From JAGNNV01 sp031392925 (GTDB lineage: Bacteria; Acidobacteriota; Vicinamibacteria; Fen-336; JAGNNV01): a DNA stretch of 7,642 nucleotides. The stretch lies in the NCBI GenBank assembly GCA_031392925.1, contig JANMVV010000230.1, forward strand, positions 1 to 7,642. The letters run 5' to 3'. A model generated the notes under the pieces. That model did not search any database, was not told the DNA's origin, and saw only the letters and a program-made list of their open reading frames with translations. This document shows, piece after piece, positions 1 to 6,971 of the stretch; position 1 is the first letter of the stretch; every line of letters starts with the position of its first letter. The position numbers were made by a program, and so were the translations under genes.

Positions 1-2
1 CC

Positions 3-1109
3 ACTCCGGGATACTGGCCCGGGCCGATTCAAGCAGGACAATGGAACGTCGGCCTCGGGCTCTACAAAGTGGGCGCCGCGGGCGTCGATGTGGAACTGAC
101 AGTCCGAACATCCTCCGATCCCGTGACCGCGGCAATGCCCCCGCTGCCGCCTCGACCGAAGGAGCCCATCCGCACCGGCCCGGCCTGGTACTCGGGGGCG
201 CTTCACGCCCACACTCACCACAGCGATGGCGCTCTCTCCGCGCAGGCCCTCGCCGAGAAGGCGCGCGCCGAGGGCCTCGACTTCCTCGCCATCACCGACC
301 ACAACAACACAGCTCATCAGAGGGAGACCCTCAACGTCCCCGGCCTTCTGACCATCGTCGGTGAAGAGGTGACGACGCCGGGCGGCCACGCGAACGTGTG
401 GGGCCTTCTGGGAGTGCGGGACCTTGTCGACTTCCGCGTCTCCCCCGGCGATGCCGCCATCCACACCCTGTTCCGCACGGCCGCAGCTCGAGGCGCTCTC
501 GTTGGCATCAATCACCCCTACTCGGCGTGTGTCGCGTGCTCGTGGACGCATGCGGTCCCGGAACAGGTGAACACCATCGAGATCACCGGACGCGAGCCCG
601 CGGAGATCGTGCGCGCCGTTGCCTTGTGGGACATGCTGCTCACCGCCGGCCGTCACGTCACCGCCATCGGCGTGAGCGATTGGCATCGGGGCGATTCACC
701 CCTTGGCGCGGCGAGCGTGCGCGTGTGGGCGAACGAGCTCTCGACGCGCGCGATCCTAGATTCCATTCGCGCCGGACGCGTGATCGTCATGGCCGACGGC
801 GCCACCGCGCCTCCCGACGTCCGGGTGACCGCAGCCTCGAAGGAAGCTCGTGTGGGCGACACGCTCATGCTCGCGCGCGGCGACCCCTACGCGCTCGACA
901 TCGATGCGAAAGCACCGCTCTATCAGGGCGCTCGCGTGGAGGTCTTCTGGAACGGCGAGCGAATCGCCGCGCCGCCCGTCGGCGACGGTCACGTTCACCT
1001 CGAACGCTTCGCCGCGACGAACGGCTACCTCCGCGTCCACGTCCTGGCCGCCTCGGGCGCGCCGCTCGCCGTCACCAACCCCATCTGGATCCGGACGAGC
1101 GCGCGCTGA
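3..1109 (+). CDS. PHP-domain metallohydrolase, CehA/McbA type (5' end outside window)
   Basis: This is probably a metal-dependent hydrolase of the PHP superfamily; members cleave phosphate esters or related bonds using a cluster of His/Asp/Glu-bound metals. The metal motifs are visible in order: HAHTHHSDG at 204-230, TDHN at 294-305, GEEVTTPGGH at 360-389, NHP at 510-518 and SDWH at 675-686. About 140 residues of beta-rich, Ig-like tail follow. The reading frame is open from base 3, and its first residues (TPGYWPGPIQAGQWNVGLG) look like the conserved N-terminal region of this family. The GTG at 69 is therefore an internal codon and the true start lies upstream. A signal peptide cannot be judged. 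The stop TGA shares its last base with the ATG of the next gene (TGATG, 1107-1111), which suggests translational coupling with the transporter. The family assignment is firm; the substrate is unknown. The transporter and mannosidase context suggests a role in degrading an imported glycoside or phosphodiester, but that is inference. Confidence 0.88.
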   Translation, partial: TPGYWPGPIQAGQWNVGLGLYKVGAAGVDVELTVRTSSDPVTAAMPPLPPRPKEPIRTGPAWYSGALHAHTHHSDGALSAQALAEKARAEGLDFLAITDHNNTAHQRETLNVPGLLTIVGEEVTTPGGHANVWGLLGVRDLVDFRVSPGDAAIHTLFRTAAARGALVGINHPYSACVACSWTHAVPEQVNTIEITGREPAEIVRAVALWDMLLTAGRHVTAIGVSDWHRGDSPLGAASVRVWANELSTRAILDSIRAGRVIVMADGATAPPDVRVTAASKEARVGDTLMLARGDPYALDIDAKAPLYQGARVEVFWNGERIAAPPVGDGHVHLERFAATNGYLRVHVLAASGAPLAVTNPIWIRTSAR

Positions 1110-3409
1110 TGTCTTCGCCGCTTCGCCTGGGCGCGAGACTTTCGTGCGCGTTGCTCTTCGCCGCCGCGGCTGCAAGTCCGGCCGACCAGGGCGACGACCT
1201 CGTGACCCCGGTCCGCATCGGCCGCGCCGACGCGCCGCTCGTCCTTTCCATGTGGGCGCAGCAAGAGTACTCGCATCTCGCCGCTCGCGAGGACATGGCC
1301 GCGGTGTTTCACGCCATCTTCCACGACTGGGCGCTGGCCCATCCCGACATCCGCATCGACATCTCGACCATGCCCGCGCTCGAGCTGCACAAGGCGAAGC
1401 TCATGATGGCCGCCGCCAACCATCGGCTTCCCGACGTCGCCTCGATCGACAGCTTCTGGGTGCCCCTGTTCATGGCGGGGAAGCACATCCAGCCGCTCGA
1501 TCCCTACTGGCCGAAAGAGGACCGCGACGACTTTCTGTCCTTCACCATCGACACGCTCAAGGACACCGCGGGACACGTCTACGGAATGTGGCACGGCACC
1601 GACTGCCGCGTGCTCTTCTACCGCAAGGACCTGGTCCCGAAGCCGCCCAGGACCTGGGACGAGCTCATCTCGGTGGCGAGCCGGATCGCGCGGGAGAAGA
1701 AGATCTCCGGCTACGTCTTCAACGCGGGCCGCTGGGAGGGCGCCGTGTTCGATCACCTCCCGATGTTCTGGGGCCAGGGCGGAGAGTTGGTGGACGACAG
1801 GGGCGAGCCCATCTTCGGCCTCCCGCCCAATCGAGAAAAGATGATCCGGGTTCTGCAGTTCATGCGCGACACCGTGACCAAGGGAGCGTCCCCGAGTTCG
1901 GTCCTCGCGAACAACGACTACCAGCAACTCTCCTCGGCCGCGATCGCGGGCGACACCGCGATGTTCCTCGGCGGAAGCTGGCAGTTGCGCGATCTGGAGC
2001 CGAGCCTCAGCAAGGAACAATTCGCGCTGTGGGACGTGGCGCCCATTCCGCAACGCGAGCCGAATGTCGTCTCGACCGGAGCGGGCGGCTGGATCTGGGT
2101 GAGCTTCGCCAGGGATCCGGCCAAGCAGAAAGCGGTCGCGGAACTCATCCAGTTCATCGAGTCGTCGAAGAACGTGGGCGTGATCAGTCAGCTCGCGCAC
2201 CAGCTTCCCGCGAGGAAGAGCGTGTATCGGCAGTTTCCGTTCTTCCGCGAGGATCCGTTCCACGCGCGGTTTGGAGAATGGCTGGCCGGCGCCCGCGCCC
2301 GCCCGGCGGTCTTGATCTATCCCACGATCTCCGAGCAGCTCCAACTCGCGATCGGGTATGCGGTGTCGGGCGACCAGACCCCGGAACAGGCGGTCGATGG
2401 CGCCTGGGCTGAAGTCCTGAAAGTGGCGGAACGACAAAAGGCCGGTGCGGCTCCTCCTCCCGCGTTTGACCCCTTGATGTTCGCCCCCGCGGCCCTGACC
2501 GTCCTCCTGCTCGCCTTCGGCCTGGTCGCGGTGTGGCGCGAGAACCGCGCGCTCGTGGCCTGGCTCGCCCCCGCACTCGCGCTCGCGGCGGCGTTCCTCC
2601 TCTATCCGATGCTGGAACTGATCCGGCTCTCCGCCACCAACGCCACCACCGAAGGCGCCGGGTACTCGTACACGTCCTCGAGCCTCGCCTCGGTCGCCAC
2701 GGATCCCGGGCTTCCCGGCATGCTCGTCGTGACCCTGCTGTTCGTGACCGCCTCGGTCGTGCTTCAGCTGGTGATCGGTCTCGGCCTTGCGGTGCTGATT
2801 GACGCGGCGCGACGACGGGGAACCGCGGGCACCATGTTCGCGCGCGCGTCGGTGGTGAGCGCGTGGGTGATTCCCGGCGTGCTCATCGGCGTCTTGTGGC
2901 GGATCCTGCTGATGGAGAACCGCGCGGGAATCGCGAACTACGTCGGCTCGATGTTCGGCCTGCCCGCGCTGCCCTACCTGTCCTCGGGCTCGTTCGCCCT
3001 CGCTTCCGTGGTGGTCGCGAATGTCTGGCGCGGGTCCGCCTTCAGCATGATCCTCCAGTTCGCGGGGCTCATGCGCATCCCGAAAGAACTTCACGAGGCC
3101 GCGGATCTCGAGGGCCTCACGCGCTCGCAGCGGCTACGCTGGCTGATCCTGCCTCAGCTCAAGCCGATCCTGGCCCTGAACCTCGTCCTCATCACCATCT
3201 CCACCCTGAACACGTTCGACCTGATCCTGCCCCTGACCGGCGGCGGCCCGGCCCGGCAGACCGAGGTGATCGCTCTGTACATGTACCGCTCGGCCTTCTT
3301 CTCCCTGGAGGCCGGGCGCTCGGCGGCCATCGCCACGGTCATGCTGGCCGTGAACCTGGCCCTCGCCCTGGTGGCGGTGCGGGCCATGCGGCGTCAGGCG
3401 GCCTCATGA
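1109..3409 (+). CDS. Fused ABC sugar-binding protein and MalF/UgpA-type permease
   Basis: This 766-residue protein joins two CUT1 importer subunits that are normally separate. Residues 1-25 resemble a Sec signal peptide (R6, R10, then a hydrophobic run to SPA). No lipobox fits the lone early cysteine. Residues about 35-445 form a solute-binding domain of the MalE/UgpB type, close to the usual length for a mature binding protein, with PPRTWDEL at 179-186. A proline-rich linker (APPPAFDP) leads to an extra hydrophobic segment at about 455-475, then a short positive stretch, WRENR. A six-segment permease follows (segments near 481-505, 538-564, 580-601, 628-655, 686-706, 737-758). It has a clear EAA loop: EAA at 663-665, G669 and LP at 681-682, the contact site for the ATPase. 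The extra segment would carry the chain from outside to inside, so topology is consistent. The start is supported by the signal peptide and by overlap with the previous stop. No frameshift or stop marks the junction. The substrate is probably a carbohydrate, not identified. Confidence 0.9.
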   Translation: MSSPLRLGARLSCALLFAAAAASPADQGDDLVTPVRIGRADAPLVLSMWAQQEYSHLAAREDMAAVFHAIFHDWALAHPDIRIDISTMPALELHKAKLMMAAANHRLPDVASIDSFWVPLFMAGKHIQPLDPYWPKEDRDDFLSFTIDTLKDTAGHVYGMWHGTDCRVLFYRKDLVPKPPRTWDELISVASRIAREKKISGYVFNAGRWEGAVFDHLPMFWGQGGELVDDRGEPIFGLPPNREKMIRVLQFMRDTVTKGASPSSVLANNDYQQLSSAAIAGDTAMFLGGSWQLRDLEPSLSKEQFALWDVAPIPQREPNVVSTGAGGWIWVSFARDPAKQKAVAELIQFIESSKNVGVISQLAHQLPARKSVYRQFPFFREDPFHARFGEWLAGARARPAVLIYPTISEQLQLAIGYAVSGDQTPEQAVDGAWAEVLKVAERQKAGAAPPPAFDPLMFAPAALTVLLLAFGLVAVWRENRALVAWLAPALALAAAFLLYPMLELIRLSATNATTEGAGYSYTSSSLASVATDPGLPGMLVVTLLFVTASVVLQLVIGLGLAVLIDAARRRGTAGTMFARASVVSAWVIPGVLIGVLWRILLMENRAGIANYVGSMFGLPALPYLSSGSFALASVVVANVWRGSAFSMILQFAGLMRIPKELHEAADLEGLTRSQRLRWLILPQLKPILALNLVLITISTLNTFDLILPLTGGGPARQTEVIALYMYRSAFFSLEAGRSAAIATVMLAVNLALALVAVRAMRRQAAS

Positions 3410-4230
3410 AGAAGCGCACCGACCGGCCCATGCAGCTTGCACTCCTTCTCGTCGCGGCTGCGTTCCTGCTGCCGCAGGTCTGGCTCTTCTCGCTTTCCAC
3501 GAAGACCAAGGCCCAGGTCTACGAGTACCCGCCCAGGCTGATTTCCGAGAACGCTTCGCTCGCGAACTACGCGATGGTCATCGAGAAGACCCAGATTCCC
3601 TTCTATCTGTGGAACAGCGCGCGCGTGGCCATTCTGGCGACCGCCCTGACCCTGCTCCTGGGAATTCCGGCGGCCTACGTTCTGTCCCGCGAGAGATTCA
3701 AGCGGCGCGACGGAATCGTGTTCCTCTTTCTGGCCGCGCAGATGGTTTCTCCGCTGATCCTGCTCGTGCCCATCTATGGGCTGGTGGCGAAGCTCCAGCT
3801 GCTCGACACCCACGCCGGACTCGTGCTCGTCTACGCGGCCATTCAGATCCCGTTCACGGTGGTGGTGCTCAAGAGCTTCTTCGACGGCCTGCCCACTTCG
3901 CTTTTCGAGGCCGCGCGCCTCGACGGCTGCTCGCGCTTCTCGATCTTCCGTCTCGTCGCTCTGCCCCTCCTCGGCCCCGGTCTCGCCTCCGTCGCCATCT
4001 TCAATCTCGCCGCCTACTGGTCGGAGTTCTGCCTAGCCCTGGTGCTGCTCGACTCGCAGGCCCGGTTCACCATTCCGGTCGGGCTCTTCAGTTTCCAGAG
4101 CGGCTACGAGACGGAGTGGCACCTGGTCGCGGCCGCGAGCTTCATCGGCCTTCTGCCCGTGCTCCTCGCGTTCATTATGCTGCAGCGGTTCTTTGTCGCC
4201 GGCCTCACCGCGGGCGCCACGAAAGGGTGA
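3406..4230 (+). CDS. ABC sugar transporter permease, MalG/UgpE type
   Basis: This is the second membrane subunit of the importer, expected to pair with the permease half of the preceding fusion protein. The 274-residue length is normal for the family. Hydrophobic segments lie near residues 10-30, 72-94, 104-128, 138-158, 188-210 and 243-262, giving the six spans typical of MalG-type subunits. The EAA loop is intact (EAA at 168-170, G174, LP at 186-187), so it should bind an ATPase subunit. None is encoded in this window, so a shared MalK/UgpC-like ATPase elsewhere, or one upstream, is presumed. The start ATG overlaps the previous stop as ATGA (3406-3409), with a weak AGGCGG ribosome-binding site at 3396-3401. 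The family assignment is confident; substrate specificity cannot be read from the sequence. Confidence 0.92.
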   Translation: MKKRTDRPMQLALLLVAAAFLLPQVWLFSLSTKTKAQVYEYPPRLISENASLANYAMVIEKTQIPFYLWNSARVAILATALTLLLGIPAAYVLSRERFKRRDGIVFLFLAAQMVSPLILLVPIYGLVAKLQLLDTHAGLVLVYAAIQIPFTVVVLKSFFDGLPTSLFEAARLDGCSRFSIFRLVALPLLGPGLASVAIFNLAAYWSEFCLALVLLDSQARFTIPVGLFSFQSGYETEWHLVAAASFIGLLPVLLAFIMLQRFFVAGLTAGATKG

Positions 4231-4231
4231 G
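4226..4231 (+). promoter_or_regulatory. Ribosome-binding site deciding the mannosidase start
   Basis: GGTGAG lies 7 bases before the ATG at 4239 and matches part of the 16S anti-Shine-Dalgarno complement. It spans the stop codon of the upstream permease. An alternative in-frame GTG at 4227 would add four residues (914 instead of 910) and overlap that stop as GTGA, but its only purine-rich upstream stretch (GAAAGG) abuts the codon, leaving almost no spacer. ATG 4239 is therefore preferred. Confidence 0.5.
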
Positions 4232-4238
4232 TCTCGGC

Positions 4239-6971
4239 ATGGTCAAACCGCAAACAACCCAGGTTCATGTCATCTCCCACACGCACTGGGACCGCGAGTG
4301 GTACCTGACCCGTGAAGACTATCGGCTGCGCCTCATCGACCTCGTCGACGGCGTGCTCGACCGCATGGATCGTGACGACAAGTTCACGTTCTTCCATCTC
4401 GACGGCCAGACCATCGTGCTCGAGGACTACCTCGAGGTCCGGCCGGATCAGACCGAGCGCCTGCGCCGGCGCATCGGCGGGGGCCGGTTGCTCGTGGGCC
4501 CCTGGTACGTGATGCCCGACATGTTCCTGGTGAGCGGCGAGGCGCTGGTTCGCAATCTCGCCATCGGCCATCGCATCGCCGAGTCGTTCGGCGGGGTCAT
4601 GCGCGCGGGCTACACGCCCGATCCCTTCGGCCACGTCGCCCAGATGCCTCAGATTCTCGCGGGCTTTGGCCTGGACAACGCGATCCTGTGGCGCGGCTTC
4701 GGCGGCCCGCGGTCGGAGTACATCTGGGAGGGTCACGACGGGACGAGAACGCTGCTGCTTCACTTTCCGCGCGAGGGCTATTGCAACGCGTTCCGGCTGC
4801 CGCTTCTCCCGCCCCCGGTTCGCTCGATCGAGGCGGCCGAAGTGGTGGAGCGCGAGCGCTCTCGCTCCGCGGTCGGTTCGGTGCTCCTCATGGCCGGCAT
4901 CGATCACACCGAGCCGCATCCCGAACTCCTGACCTTGATCGGCGAGATCGGCGCCCTGGAAGGCGTGGCCGCGGCTCTCTCCACTCTGCCCGCCTATGTC
5001 GACGGAGTTCGCTCGGCGGTGGCGGCTCGAGAGATCGCCCTGGAAGTGGTGCACGGCGAACTTCGCGCCGGCGAGGACTATTCGAACCTTCTTCCCGGCG
5101 TCCTCTCCGCGCGCACCTATCTCAAGAAGAGCAATGTGCGCGCTCAGGCGCTGCTCGAGAAGGTCGTCGAGCCCCTGGCTCTGTTCGCCTGGCTCGCCGG
5201 CGAGTCCCATCCCACCGGCGTCCTCGCCTACGCCTGGAAGACGCTGATCGAGAACCATCCCCACGACAGCATCTGCGGCTGCAGCATCGACGAGGTTCAC
5301 GACGAGAACGACACGCGTTTCGCGCGCGTGCTCCAAGCCGCGGAGGGGCAGAAGACGCGTTCGCTGCGCGCTCTGGCCCGCCGCGTGGAACCGGCACCCG
5401 AGGGCGCGATCCGGTTCATGGTGGTCAATACCGACATCTATCCCTTCGAAGGCCCGGTCGACGTGACCATCGATCTGCCCCTGGAGAGCGCCGAGCCCGG
5501 ACGCATGCTGGACTCCGCTCTGTTCGACGCGCCCCTCGCCTTCTTCCCGCGCGGGTCCGGCATCGTCTCGATCACCGATCCGGAGGGACGGTCGATTCCG
5601 TTCCAGGAAGTCCGGCGCGAGGAGCGGATCGAACAATGGACGAGCCGCATTGAACTGCCTCTCGCGGTTCGGGTCGAGCGGCTTCATCTCGCCTGCGCGA
5701 TGTCGCTTCCTCCCGCGGGATTCGTGGCCTGCGATGCGGTCGTGGGTCCCCGCCCCGAGCCTTTCGTCTCGCCGCGCGCGTCGGAACGCTTGATCGAGAA
5801 CGACCTGCTTCGGATCGAAGCGAATGACGATGGCACGCTTCACCTGCTCGACAAGAGGTCCGGCGCTTCCTACGTCAATGTGCTCGAGATCGAGGACGTC
5901 GGCGACGTGGGGGACGAGTACAACTTCTCACCGCCCGAAAGCGATTCGCGCCAGAGCACGCGCGGGGCCAGGCGGGCCGCGGTCCGGGTCACCGTTGGGG
6001 GACCACGTCGGAGTGTTCTGCGCCTCGCCACCGCGCTTGAAGTCCCGCGCTCCGCGACCGCCGACCGGCGTGGCCGCAGCAGGGAAACCGCGACCCTCGA
6101 GGCCGTCATCGAAGTTGAGCTCAACCAGGGGTCGCCGGTGGTCGCGTGCCGCCTGAGGGTGGACAACCGCGCTTCTGACCACCGCCTCCGCCTGCTCTTC
6201 CCGACCGGCGCCCGCTCCGTGACCGAGTCGCGCGCCGACACCGCGTTCGGGGTGGTGAGGAGGGCGGCCCAGCGCTTCGTGCCCACCGCGTCCATGCCGG
6301 AACTACCCGTGAGTGCGGCGCCGCTGCAGTCCGTCGTCGATGCGGGGGATGCGGCCCGGGGCATGACCGTGTTGAGCGAAGGCCTCATGGAATATGAGGT
6401 CCTGCCGGCCGCCGGCGACACCGTGACCATCGGACTCACGGTACTGCGATCCGTCGGCTGGCTGTCGCGCGAGGACCTCGCCACCCGTCGTGGCAACGCC
6501 GGGCCGAGCCTTCCAACTCCCGGAGCGCAATGTCCTGGTTCGTACGAGTTCCGGTTCGCGTTCGTGCCGCGGGCGGAGCCACCCACCGAGAGCGCGCTGT
6601 GCGAACTGGGGCGAACATTCCTGGCGCCGCCGAGCGTGGTGGTCGGAACCAATGGTCCCAAGGGTGACTCGCCGCTGGGGCGCCGCCATTCGTTCCTGTC
6701 GGTGGAGAGCGAGCCGGAGCGCGCAACCGCCCTGAGCGCGCTCAAGAAGGCTGACGATCGCGACAGCGTGATCCTTCGCGTCTTCAATCCCGGCGAAGCC
6801 GCGGTCGAGACCCGAGTCGGCGGCAACCGCGGAGTCAAGGCGGTGTTCCGCACCAATCTCCGGGAGCAACGTCAGCAGCCCGTCCCGCTCAAGGACGGTC
6901 GCGCCAGCATTACCCTCGGACCGCGCAAGATTGCGACTATGGAACTCGAAGCTACTTCCGGTGCTTCGTGA
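4239..6971 (+). CDS. Glycoside hydrolase family 38 alpha-mannosidase, MngB-like
   Basis: This 910-residue enzyme should hydrolyse alpha-mannosidic bonds with retention, using a bound zinc ion. Residues matching the known GH38 zinc site are present: H16 and D18 in HTHWDREW, D128 in TPDPFGH (also the expected nucleophile), and H342 in NHPHDSICGCS. D222 in AGIDH is a candidate acid/base by position only. The layout is a catalytic domain (about 7-275), a helical middle domain beginning near HGELRAGEDYSNLLPG (272-287), and a beta-sandwich C-terminal domain from about 390 to the end. Length and the NHPHDSICGCS motif resemble bacterial members such as MngB (mannosylglycerate hydrolase) and streptococcal GH38 rather than eukaryotic Golgi enzymes; this placement is from memory of the family. 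No signal peptide is visible, so it should act in the cytoplasm on what the adjacent importer brings in. It is the last gene of the apparent operon, 8 bases after the permease stop. The exact substrate is uncertain, so no symbol is given. Confidence 0.93.
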   Translation: MVKPQTTQVHVISHTHWDREWYLTREDYRLRLIDLVDGVLDRMDRDDKFTFFHLDGQTIVLEDYLEVRPDQTERLRRRIGGGRLLVGPWYVMPDMFLVSGEALVRNLAIGHRIAESFGGVMRAGYTPDPFGHVAQMPQILAGFGLDNAILWRGFGGPRSEYIWEGHDGTRTLLLHFPREGYCNAFRLPLLPPPVRSIEAAEVVERERSRSAVGSVLLMAGIDHTEPHPELLTLIGEIGALEGVAAALSTLPAYVDGVRSAVAAREIALEVVHGELRAGEDYSNLLPGVLSARTYLKKSNVRAQALLEKVVEPLALFAWLAGESHPTGVLAYAWKTLIENHPHDSICGCSIDEVHDENDTRFARVLQAAEGQKTRSLRALARRVEPAPEGAIRFMVVNTDIYPFEGPVDVTIDLPLESAEPGRMLDSALFDAPLAFFPRGSGIVSITDPEGRSIPFQEVRREERIEQWTSRIELPLAVRVERLHLACAMSLPPAGFVACDAVVGPRPEPFVSPRASERLIENDLLRIEANDDGTLHLLDKRSGASYVNVLEIEDVGDVGDEYNFSPPESDSRQSTRGARRAAVRVTVGGPRRSVLRLATALEVPRSATADRRGRSRETATLEAVIEVELNQGSPVVACRLRVDNRASDHRLRLLFPTGARSVTESRADTAFGVVRRAAQRFVPTASMPELPVSAAPLQSVVDAGDAARGMTVLSEGLMEYEVLPAAGDTVTIGLTVLRSVGWLSREDLATRRGNAGPSLPTPGAQCPGSYEFRFAFVPRAEPPTESALCELGRTFLAPPSVVVGTNGPKGDSPLGRRHSFLSVESEPERATALSALKKADDRDSVILRVFNPGEAAVETRVGGNRGVKAVFRTNLREQRQQPVPLKDGRASITLGPRKIATMELEATSGAS
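6947..6968. repeat. Short inverted repeat at convergent gene ends
   Basis: CGAAGC (6947-6952) and GCTTCG (6963-6968) are perfect 6-base arms around a 10-base loop. The element sits exactly where the mannosidase and aquaporin coding regions overlap. It could form a weak hairpin in either transcript, but there is no T-run on either side, so a standard intrinsic terminator is not supported. A chance pairing in GC-rich coding sequence is quite possible. Confidence 0.25.

Noticed and set aside
69..71. GTG at 69 as the start of the PHP gene
   Set aside because: The frame stays open to the window edge, and the residues before it look like a conserved part of the family, so the codon is internal.
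398..1108. Upstream extension of the fused transporter frame to position 398
   Set aside because: The extension is Arg-rich shadow sequence of the PHP gene. A good signal peptide begins at ATG 1109, which overlaps the PHP stop codon.
850..2412. 520-codon open frame on the + strand in another frame
   Set aside because: It overlaps the PHP gene and the binding-protein domain, is extremely Arg/Ser/Pro-rich, and has no recognisable motif.
2440..2560. Artificial fusion of the binding protein and permease by a lost stop or frameshift
   Set aside because: The frame is continuous, and the extra hydrophobic segment and following positive residues make topological sense, so a genuine fusion is more likely; read-level confirmation would still be useful.
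1025..3094. 689-codon open frame on the - strand
   Set aside because: It lies opposite the fused transporter gene, is rich in Arg, Gly, His and Glu in the manner of a GC-rich shadow frame, and shows no recognisable domain, while the + strand gene has clear motifs throughout.
3609..4238. Upstream extension of the mannosidase frame to position 3609
   Set aside because: It is a shadow of the MalG-type permease gene. Conserved GH38 sequence begins only after ATG 4239.
4104..5843. 579-codon open frame on the - strand
   Set aside because: It lies opposite the second permease end and the mannosidase gene, with low-complexity Arg/Ala/Glu/Gly composition and no domain; a shadow of high third-position GC.
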